Assembly (NCBI GenBank): GCA_030595455.1
Contig: JAUVDF010000101.1
Location: 1-5,024, forward strand
From: Fidelibacterota bacterium
GTDB taxonomy: Bacteria > Fidelibacterota > UBA8477 > JABMPR01
DNA length: 5,024 nt
Direction of reading: 5' to 3'
Shown: piece by piece, positions 1 to 5,024 of the stretch
Numbering within the stretch: position 1 is the stretch's first letter
How the letters are laid out: each line of letters opens with the position of its first letter
Position numbers and translations under genes: made by a program
Notes under the pieces: generated by a model
Database searches by the model: none
Told to the model about the DNA's origin: nothing
Seen by the model: the letters and a program-made list of their open reading frames with translations, nothing else

Positions 1-624
1 CGGATCATTATCCAGGAAAATATCATGGATGAGTTCGTTGAAAGACTTCTCAAAGCCTATAAACAGGTCAAAATTGGTAACCCGCTAACTGATGGTACGC
101 TGATGGGACCTCTGGTCAATGCTGCTGCAGTTGAAGATTATTTACAGGCAATGAAAGAAGTTCATGCAACGGGTGGCAAAGTTCTAACCGGTGGTAACGC
201 TTTGACTGACATGCCTGGCTTTTTTGTCGAGCCGACAGTGGTTGTTGGTGAGAATCAGTGGGAAATCATTCAGAAGGAAACGTTTGCACCAATTCTGTAC
301 ATCATTCCTTTTAAAACCATCGATGAGGCCATTGAGCTGCATAATGATGTTCCTCAGGGACTATCCTCTTCAATCTTTACAATGAATATGCAGCATGCTG
401 AGCAATTCCTGTCACATATCGGTTCTGATTGTGGTATCGCCAATGTCAATATTGGAACATCTGGAGCAGAAATTGGTGGTGCTTTTGGTGGCGAAAAGGA
501 AACTGGTGGTGGTCGTGAGTCAGGTTCTGATGCCTGGAAAGCCTATATGCGTCAGCAGACCAATACAATTAATTGGAGTAAGGAACTACCGCTGGCACAG
601 GGTATTTCCTTCGATATAGAATAA
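1..624 (+). CDS. ALDH7-family aldehyde dehydrogenase, C-terminal part (5' end outside window)
   Basis: NAD(P)-dependent aldehyde dehydrogenase of the ALDH7 (antiquitin) type. The family oxidises alpha-aminoadipic semialdehyde / piperideine-6-carboxylate to alpha-aminoadipate in lysine catabolism; in the cytoplasm. The frame is open from base 1, and the codons before the first ATG (base 25) read RIIIQENI, which matches the family's 'R-L-x-I-x-E-S-I' segment. That ATG is therefore internal and the gene is cut by the window edge. About 207 residues are visible, the last two-fifths of a roughly 510-residue enzyme. Visible motifs are ETFAPILY (visible residues 93-100), [29 protein letters not shown], the glycine-rich [18 protein letters not shown] segment, and the C-terminal LPLAQGISF typical of ALDH7. 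The catalytic Cys and general-base Glu lie upstream and cannot be checked. The substrate is inferred from family only; related semialdehydes are possible. Confidence 0.93.
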   Translation, partial: RIIIQENIMDEFVERLLKAYKQVKIGNPLTDGTLMGPLVNAAAVEDYLQAMKEVHATGGKVLTGGNALTDMPGFFVEPTVVVGENQWEIIQKETFAPILYIIPFKTIDEAIELHNDVPQGLSSSIFTMNMQHAEQFLSHIGSDCGIANVNIGTSGAEIGGAFGGEKETGGGRESGSDAWKAYMRQQTNTINWSKELPLAQGISFDIE

Positions 625-645
625 ATACACAGAAGGTGGTTCCCC

Positions 646-650
646 AGGGG
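646..650 (+). promoter_or_regulatory. Shine-Dalgarno sequence of rsmI
   Basis: AGGGG lies 6 bases before the ATG at 657 and supports that start. A second SD-like sequence, AAGGTGGT at 633-640, is too far upstream (16 bases) to serve this ATG in the usual way. The 32-base gap to the aldehyde dehydrogenase holds no terminator-like hairpin and no convincing promoter, so transcription may read through from the upstream gene. Confidence 0.6.
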
Positions 651-656
651 TCCTAA

Positions 657-1331
657 ATGAGCGCCGGTAAATTATATATTGTCTCCACACCAATTGGTAA
701 TCTTGGCGATTTCACTTTTCGTGCTGTAGAGACACTCAAGACTGTTAGTCTGGTTGCTGCTGAAGATACGCGAGTCTCAGGGGTGCTCTTGAAGCACTAT
801 GAGATTCAAACATCCATGTTTTCCTACCATGATCATAATAAGGAACACGCTACTCCTGGATTGTTGCGAAAACTGGAACATGGTGATGATATAGCCCTGA
901 TCACAGATGCAGGTACACCACTGGTCAGTGACCCGGGGTTTTATCTGGTCAGAGCAGCCATTGCAGAGGGTATTGAAATTATTCCCATCCCTGGAGCCTC
1001 TGCCATGTTGGCTGGTTTAGTGGCTGCGGGATTGCCATCAGACCGATTCACCTTTGAGGGCTTTCTGCCTCGTAAGAAGGGTAGACAGACACGTTTGAAA
1101 TTCTTAGCTGAGGATCCCAGGACCTTGATTATTTATGAATCGCCTCACCGGATTGTAAAAACCCTCAGGGATCTTGCTGAGCATATGGGTGACAGGCCGG
1201 TTGTAATTGCGCGTGAGATTACCAAACGATATGAGGAATTTATCAGAGGTAGTATTTCAGATGTTAGGGAACAGTTGGACACTCGCAGCATAAAAGGTGA
1301 AGTAGTTATTATGGTTGGAGGGAATAAATGA
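657..1331 (+). CDS. rsmI: 16S rRNA (cytidine1402-2'-O)-methyltransferase RsmI
   Basis: SAM-dependent methyltransferase that 2'-O-methylates C1402 of 16S rRNA in the P-site region of the 30S subunit, tuning decoding fidelity; cytoplasmic. The 224-residue product has the tetrapyrrole-methylase fold signatures of RsmI in order: LYIVSTPIGNLGDFTFRA (residues 6-23), AAEDTRVSGVLLKHY (34-48), SYHDHNKE (56-63), the SAM-site segment ITDAGTPLVSDPGF (82-95), IPGASA (111-116), FEGFLPRKKGRQ (133-144), YESPHR (160-165) and AREITKRYEEFIRG (185-198). It ends at the GEVVIMVGG segment (214-222), so it has the methylase core but lacks the C-terminal extension of the roughly 285-residue E. coli enzyme. Such short forms are common outside Proteobacteria and I do not read this as a truncation. 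Its stop overlaps the next start in an ATGA, suggesting translational coupling. Confidence 0.96.
   Translation: MSAGKLYIVSTPIGNLGDFTFRAVETLKTVSLVAAEDTRVSGVLLKHYEIQTSMFSYHDHNKEHATPGLLRKLEHGDDIALITDAGTPLVSDPGFYLVRAAIAEGIEIIPIPGASAMLAGLVAAGLPSDRFTFEGFLPRKKGRQTRLKFLAEDPRTLIIYESPHRIVKTLRDLAEHMGDRPVVIAREITKRYEEFIRGSISDVREQLDTRSIKGEVVIMVGGNK
1317..1322 (+). promoter_or_regulatory. Shine-Dalgarno sequence of the membrane-protein gene
   Basis: GGAGGG sits inside the last codons of rsmI, 5 bases before the ATG at 1328 and 8 bases before a second in-frame ATG at 1331. Both starts are consistent with it. The protein would begin MMTDD or MTDD, so the choice changes one residue only. Confidence 0.65.
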
Positions 1332-1957
1332 TGACAGATGATAAAGTGTTTGAGTATGCCCGGGATGATTTTAATTATCCCCGCTTTGCCCAGAATTTAT
1401 TAAAAAAAGCCCTTAATTATGCAATCACCAAGGTTCAAGAAAGCGATCTTGATGCTGGTGGATTAAGCAAATTACGGTTTGGGTTCGAAGGGCTCGCAGT
1501 ATTGACTTTACTATTTGGAGCCTATTTTATCACAGCGATATTTGTGGCTGTGTGGCTTTTTCTCGATCAAGTCCATCTACATCTCTTTGTAGATCGTAGT
1601 GTCCCGAGTAGCCGGTTTAAGCATTTTATTGAAGAGACCCCCCTGTTATTAGCGCTGGCTGTTCATATGTGGCTTGAAGGGCACTTTATGACTGGTTTAG
1701 CTGCTTTAATAGGCGTTTCCGGACTCTATCTGCTTACCAATTTGCAGATGAAATATGATCTCATGGCGATTAATATCCCCAGACTGTATTTTCTCAGGTG
1801 GGATCGGATGGGCATTATCTTTCTATTTTCGCTCTTGGCGGCCTGGCCAGGGGATCGAGCCTATTTATTTGTGATTTTACTTGCCTGGTTTATGGCAGCA
1901 TTGACATATTATGACTATCTATGGATTCTAATTCAATTGGCTAAAACGAAGAAATGA
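1328..1957 (+). CDS. Multi-pass membrane protein, unrecognised; possibly a degenerate CDP-alcohol phosphatidyltransferase-like fold
   Basis: I cannot name this 209-residue protein with confidence. A polar, mostly helical N-terminus (about 1-50) is followed by about five hydrophobic segments near residues 54-78, 104-118, 120-138, 160-174 and 177-199, then a basic tail (KTKK). The arrangement resembles CDP-alcohol phosphatidyltransferases: a basic amphipathic start, TM1, an Asp-containing stretch with SRF-x-x-F-(I/L)-(D/E) after it (SRFKHFIEE, 95-103), and a late R-x-(D/E)-R before the last helices (RWDR, 157-160). However, the family signature D-x2-D-G-x2-A-R-x8-G-x3-D-x3-D is not there: the corresponding part reads DQVHLHLFVDR (80-90), keeping only the first Asp. 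If the fold is right, the protein is probably not an active phosphotransferase. It overlaps rsmI and tmk by 4 bases at each end, so it is expressed with them, which argues that it is a real gene. The alternative is an unrelated family of inner-membrane proteins. Confidence 0.85.
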   Translation: MMTDDKVFEYARDDFNYPRFAQNLLKKALNYAITKVQESDLDAGGLSKLRFGFEGLAVLTLLFGAYFITAIFVAVWLFLDQVHLHLFVDRSVPSSRFKHFIEETPLLLALAVHMWLEGHFMTGLAALIGVSGLYLLTNLQMKYDLMAINIPRLYFLRWDRMGIIFLFSLLAAWPGDRAYLFVILLAWFMAALTYYDYLWILIQLAKTKK

Positions 1958-2589
1958 AATCACCTAGACCATTATTTGTAAGTTTTGAGGGGATTGACGG
2001 ATCTGGTAAATCGACCCAGTGCCAGATGCTCTACCATGAACTCCTTGATCGGGGATATATAGTGCACCTGTTTAGAGAACCGGGTGGAACCAGTATTTCT
2101 GAAAAGATTAGAGATATCCTGCTTGATAAAGAGCATACTGAAATGACTCCTATAACTGAGATGTTACTGTATTTCGCCAGTCGTAACCAGTTGATTACGG
2201 AAAGAGTCTCACCAGCTTTAAGTCGCGGTGAAATTGTCCTTTTAGATCGATTTGTTGATAGTACGATTGCCTATCAGGGCTATGGTCGCGATCTTCCACT
2301 CGAGAGTATTCATAAAGTGGCCGAGGTTGCCATCGGTGATGTTCGTCCCAACCTGACAATTCTAGTCGATACTCCTTTGGAGACAGCCGAAAACAGAATG
2401 GATAATCGTGAGTTAGATCGTCTGGAAGCTGAAAATGCCGAGTTTAAACAGAGAACTAGAAATGGTTACCTCGTATTAGCAGCAGCAGAACCTGATCGCT
2501 TTCTTGTGCTTGATGGTCAGGAAAGTATTGACGTATTAAAACAAAGAGTCATTGCCCGTATAGATCAACTCCTAGAGCCAGTATCCTAA
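1954..2589 (+). CDS. tmk: Thymidylate kinase (dTMP kinase)
   Basis: Phosphorylates dTMP to dTDP with ATP, the essential step leading to dTTP for both de novo and salvage routes; cytoplasmic. The 211 residues are full length for the bacterial enzyme. The P-loop is FEGIDGSGKST (11-21), followed by the dTMP-binding REPGGT (41-46), the LLYFASRNQL helix (71-80), the DRF motif with DSTIAYQGYGRDL (98-113), and a lid region with ELDRLEAE (153-160), followed by FKQRTRNGYL (164-173). The lid has the basic/acidic pattern of the bacterial enzymes (compare E. coli ELDRIEQE). The ATG overlaps the upstream stop as ATGA, and only a weak GAAG precedes it, so initiation probably depends on ribosomes finishing the membrane-protein gene. 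No unusual residues were noticed. Confidence 0.97.
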   Translation: MKSPRPLFVSFEGIDGSGKSTQCQMLYHELLDRGYIVHLFREPGGTSISEKIRDILLDKEHTEMTPITEMLLYFASRNQLITERVSPALSRGEIVLLDRFVDSTIAYQGYGRDLPLESIHKVAEVAIGDVRPNLTILVDTPLETAENRMDNRELDRLEAENAEFKQRTRNGYLVLAAAEPDRFLVLDGQESIDVLKQRVIARIDQLLEPVS

Positions 2590-2590
2590 A

Positions 2591-4246
2591 GTGAAAGACC
2601 GACGTAATTATCTGATAATTCTGGTATTAGCATTTCTATTTGCTGGAGTTTCCCTTTATACCCAATCGCATGCAGAACGAGTTGCTGGAGAAGCAGCCAT
2701 CAAAAAGGTTTATCAGACTATTCTGGACCGGTATGTGGCTGAAATTGATCCTGAAAAATTGTCTGATGCTGCTATTGATGGCATGTTACGAGAACTGGAT
2801 CCCTATTCACAACATATTATGGATGGTAATTCACATCGCTTAGATGATATAACTAAGGGTGAATATGGGGGTGTTGGAATCCACCTTGGGCGGATGAATG
2901 ACTCACTTATTGTTATTGCACCCATGGATGGAACACCAGCTCACCAGCAGGGTATTCAGGCTGGCGATCGTATTATAAAAATTGATTCAGTTTGGACTCG
3001 AGAACTTAATCTCAATGAGGCCTCCCGACTCGTTCGCGGGAAACAAGGTTCTTTATTGACGCTGCTGATAAAACGCGAGGGTGAATACGAACCGATAGCC
3101 TTTGAGTTGGAACGCAAAATAATTAAAGTTCCGGACATTGCTTATTCTGGTCTTTTAGATGCTGGTACAGGATATGTAAAGTTGTCTAATTTCACCCGGT
3201 ATTCTGCTGAAGATTTAGAGCAAGCTATCCGTAAGCTGAACAAGACCAACCTAAAGTCACTTATTATTGATCTACGCGGGAATCCAGGCGGTTTACTCAG
3301 TGCTGCTCTCATGAGTGCTGACCTCTTTATTGACAACGGGCTACTATTACTTGAAACCAGGGGACGGGTGAATCAGTCAAACAAAAAATACCATGCCCGC
3401 CGTCCTCCGATTGTAGACCCAAGTATACCAGTAGCGCTGTTAGTTAACGGTGGCTCGGCTTCTGCCTCAGAAATATTATCAGGTATTTTGCAAGATTATG
3501 ATCGTGGAGTAGTCATTGGTGAATCTACCTATGGAAAGGGTCTCGTACAAACTGTCACGCGCTTAACTCCTGGGACACGCTTAAAACTAACGACCGCAAA
3601 GTACTATCTACCGAGTGGGCGTTTGATCCAAAAAAGGGATATTGCGACTGATATTATCTATGATGATCAGCTTGAAGCCCAGCAGGATGTTTATTACTCA
3701 GATAACAATCGTCAATTTGGGGCCGGAGGGGGCGTCATGCCTGATGTGGAGGTCGATGAACTTGACCTGAGCTCCCTTGAACGAAATTTGTGGCGGAAGC
3801 GACTCTTTTTCAAATACGCACTTAATTATGTCCAGACCCATCCAGGACTCACTTTGCCCATGCATTTTGAGGAAAGTCAGGTTGATAGTTTTTACAATTG
3901 GATGGTGTCCAGCAATCAGTTCCCGAAAACAGGTCTTTACAGATGGATTGAATCAGCAGACAAACTGGTTGACTCGACCAGCATTGTATTCTCTGAGATG
4001 GAAAATATTCGTGCTGAACTCAAGGAACTTGAAATAACTCGGCAAAAAGAAGAGGTTGAAGTGAATAGACTACAGCTATTAAGTGGTCTGGAAACTGAGG
4101 TCGCTAGTGTTATTGGTGGCTTCGGAGCTAGAGTTGCAGCCTCACTCAATCATGATCCAGTAGTCCAAAGAGCGATTGAGTTATTGGAATCGAATAAGGA
4201 TGTAAATGAGATTCTGGCAGGGAATCCTGCATCCCTCGTCGAATAA
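2591..4246 (+). CDS. S41-family C-terminal processing peptidase (Ctp/Prc type) with PDZ domain and C-terminal extension
   Basis: Serine peptidase of the envelope that trims or degrades proteins from their C-termini. Translation starts at GTG, one base after the tmk stop. No SD is visible, but this start supplies the basic KDRR and the hydrophobic segment 7-23 of a signal peptide or anchor, with a possible signal peptidase I site after SHA (26-28). Next come an N-terminal helical part ending in MLRELDPYSQ (65-74), a PDZ domain (about 91-165, with YGGVGIHLG and GIQAGDRIIKID), and the S41 core: LIIDLRGNPGG (224-234), NGGSASASEI (286-295) and GESTYGKGLVQ (310-320). By comparison with E. coli Prc spacing (Ser to Lys 25 residues), the catalytic residues are Ser291, Lys316 and Gln320, all present. 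Residues about 395-551 form an extra C-terminal region containing LFFKYALNYVQTHPGL (405-420) and a charged, coiled-coil-prone stretch (about 464-500). Similar tails occur in Bacteroidota-type S41 peptidases. The natural substrate cannot be deduced. Confidence 0.95.
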   Translation: MKDRRNYLIILVLAFLFAGVSLYTQSHAERVAGEAAIKKVYQTILDRYVAEIDPEKLSDAAIDGMLRELDPYSQHIMDGNSHRLDDITKGEYGGVGIHLGRMNDSLIVIAPMDGTPAHQQGIQAGDRIIKIDSVWTRELNLNEASRLVRGKQGSLLTLLIKREGEYEPIAFELERKIIKVPDIAYSGLLDAGTGYVKLSNFTRYSAEDLEQAIRKLNKTNLKSLIIDLRGNPGGLLSAALMSADLFIDNGLLLLETRGRVNQSNKKYHARRPPIVDPSIPVALLVNGGSASASEILSGILQDYDRGVVIGESTYGKGLVQTVTRLTPGTRLKLTTAKYYLPSGRLIQKRDIATDIIYDDQLEAQQDVYYSDNNRQFGAGGGVMPDVEVDELDLSSLERNLWRKRLFFKYALNYVQTHPGLTLPMHFEESQVDSFYNWMVSSNQFPKTGLYRWIESADKLVDSTSIVFSEMENIRAELKELEITRQKEEVEVNRLQLLSGLETEVASVIGGFGARVAASLNHDPVVQRAIELLESNKDVNEILAGNPASLVE

Positions 4247-4264
4247 ATAGCTAGAGCAATTTAT
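4243..4264. terminator. AT-rich inverted repeat at the convergent gene junction, weak candidate bidirectional terminator
   Basis: ATAAAT (4243-4248) and ATTTAT (4259-4264) are exact reverse complements. Inside them, after one A/A mismatch, GCT (4250-4252) and AGC (4255-4257) also pair, leaving a very tight centre. The repeat covers the stop codons of both converging genes. The stem is mostly A-T and no clear T-run follows on either strand, so a strong intrinsic terminator is not supported; it is the only hairpin-like element in the short junction. Confidence 0.25.
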
Positions 4265-5024
4265 GCATAGCGGTTAACAAGTCTATGCGGCGGTAGGGTT
4301 TTGTTATAAAATCATCACAACCTACTTCAACACATCTCTCTTTATCAGAAGTAAAAGCGTGGGCGGTTAAGGCAATGATCGGTATCGATTTTAAAAGCTC
4401 TTCTGTTCTTACATACCGAGCTAAATCCAAACCATCCTCATTCCCTCTAAGCGACAGGTCAAGTAGTATTAATTGTACAGCGTTAGCTTCTAACTGAGAT
4501 TTTGCCTCTGCAACTGATTCAGCGAAATATAGTTCGAAATCCTTTTGTAGCGTAAGGTCAGCCAGCTTTTGGGAGTTAGGATCATCCTCTACAACCAGAA
4601 TAACTGGTTTGCTGCCTGGGCTAGCGTTCGTATTATTCCTGGCAGCTACTCCACGCATGTTGGTGCCAGTTTTAATAACAGGAATATCTGCACTGATCGG
4701 GAATGTTATCGTAAAAGTACTTCCTTGGTCTTGCTCACTAACTAATTGAATATCGCTCTTAATCATTCTAAGGTAGCGATGCGATAGAGCCAAGCCCAGA
4801 CCAACACCTTGAAAGTGTTTCGTATAACCAGTACTCTCTTGTGAAAATGCATCAAACATCTGTTTCTGGTACTCATCGGACATACCAATTCCAGTGTCTT
4901 TGATTGTTACCTGAACTGATATATCGGAACACTCCACATCAATTTTAACGTAACCTGAATTGGTATATTTAATCGCATTATCAATCAGATTTGAAAGCGC
5001 CTGGGTCGCACAATACTCATCTGC
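4251..5024 (-). CDS. Hybrid histidine kinase, C-terminal part: HATPase_c plus receiver domain (N-terminus outside window)
   Basis: The gene reads leftwards and is cut by the right edge; 257 residues are visible. The frame is open to base 5024 and the region before the possible GTG at 4937 encodes the ATPase N-box (ALSNLIDNAIKYT, visible residues 9-21), so that codon is an internal Val and not the start. Next come the G1 box DTGIGM (43-48), the F-box FDAFSQ (57-62) and the G2 box GVGLGLAL (73-80), so ATP binding looks intact. A linker of roughly 30 residues leads to a receiver domain with the acidic pocket VVEDD (144-148), the phosphoacceptor Asp189 in LILLDLSL, Thr220 in ALTAHA and Lys242 in ITKPYR, all conserved. 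The protein ends directly after the receiver's last helix, with no output domain visible. Phosphate is expected to pass from the kinase His (outside) to Asp189 and on to a partner phosphotransfer protein. The sensed signal lies in the missing N-terminal part. Confidence 0.94.
   Translation of the reverse strand, partial: ADEYCATQALSNLIDNAIKYTNSGYVKIDVECSDISVQVTIKDTGIGMSDEYQKQMFDAFSQESTGYTKHFQGVGLGLALSHRYLRMIKSDIQLVSEQDQGSTFTITFPISADIPVIKTGTNMRGVAARNNTNASPGSKPVILVVEDDPNSQKLADLTLQKDFELYFAESVAEAKSQLEANAVQLILLDLSLRGNEDGLDLARYVRTEELLKSIPIIALTAHAFTSDKERCVEVGCDDFITKPYRRIDLLTAMHKLL

Noticed and set aside
25..624. A short, self-standing 199-residue protein starting at the ATG at 25.
   Set aside because: The codons before it continue the ALDH7 sequence, and a start there would remove the catalytic domain core; this is an edge truncation.
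642..650. CCCCAGGGG palindrome before rsmI as a hairpin or operator.
   Set aside because: A single-base centre cannot form an RNA hairpin loop, and one short palindrome without a second copy is not enough to claim a binding site; the AGGGG half is explained as the Shine-Dalgarno sequence.
657..1331. RsmI as a truncated or broken gene because it is about 60 residues shorter than the E. coli protein.
   Set aside because: All methylase motifs are present to the end of the core domain and the stop is in a clean ATGA coupling junction; short RsmI forms are normal in many phyla.
2956..3336. Two small - strand open frames opposite the S41 peptidase (2956-3138 and 3142-3336).
   Set aside because: They are antisense to well-conserved PDZ and protease sequence, have Ser/Arg-rich shadow-like composition and show no domain; the same holds for other short overlapping frames in this window.
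4251..4937. A shorter - strand gene starting at the GTG at 4937 (228 residues).
   Set aside because: The same frame stays open to 5024 and encodes the ATPase N-box before that codon, so the gene is longer and runs out of the window.
1..5024. A mobile element, CRISPR array, tRNA/rRNA gene, defence system or other novel multi-gene system.
   Set aside because: No transposase, integrase, spaced repeats, cloverleaf-like stretch or effector genes were seen; nearly all bases are accounted for by recognised housekeeping genes plus one membrane protein.

Overview
The window is ordinary, densely coded bacterial chromosome. It holds five complete or partial genes on the + strand, then one partial gene on the - strand reading towards them. 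Base composition looks moderate. Genes are tightly packed, two starts have recognisable Shine-Dalgarno sequences, and one gene starts with GTG. The long S41 peptidase with a 'LFFKYALNYVQTHPGL'-type C-terminal region and the hybrid histidine kinase recall Gram-negative bacteria of the Bacteroidota/Marinimicrobia (FCB) kind. This placement is an impression from protein style, not a proven assignment.

Layout. Bases 1-624 are the C-terminal part of an ALDH7-family aldehyde dehydrogenase (alpha-aminoadipic semialdehyde / piperideine-6-carboxylate dehydrogenase type), cut by the left edge. After a 32-base gap comes a compact run of four genes: rsmI (657-1331), an unrecognised multi-pass membrane protein (1328-1957), tmk (1954-2589) and a periplasmic S41/C-terminal processing peptidase (2591-4246). 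The first three overlap by ATGA stop/start junctions, and the fourth starts one base after the tmk stop, so the run is very probably one translationally coupled operon. From 4251 to the right edge, on the - strand, lies the C-terminal part of a hybrid histidine kinase (ATPase domain plus receiver domain). The two converging genes are separated by only 4 bases, inside a small AT-rich inverted repeat.

How the genes relate. RsmI (ribosome maturation), Tmk (dTTP supply) and the processing peptidase (envelope protein quality control) are housekeeping functions without a shared pathway; their grouping looks like a growth-related operon. The aldehyde dehydrogenase and the kinase appear to be unrelated neighbours. 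The least explained gene is the 209-residue membrane protein. Its layout resembles the CDP-alcohol phosphatidyltransferase fold, but the catalytic acidic motif is missing. I see no mobile element, CRISPR array, RNA gene or defence system, and nothing that looks like an unknown multi-gene system. No gene-free stretch exceeds 32 bases.
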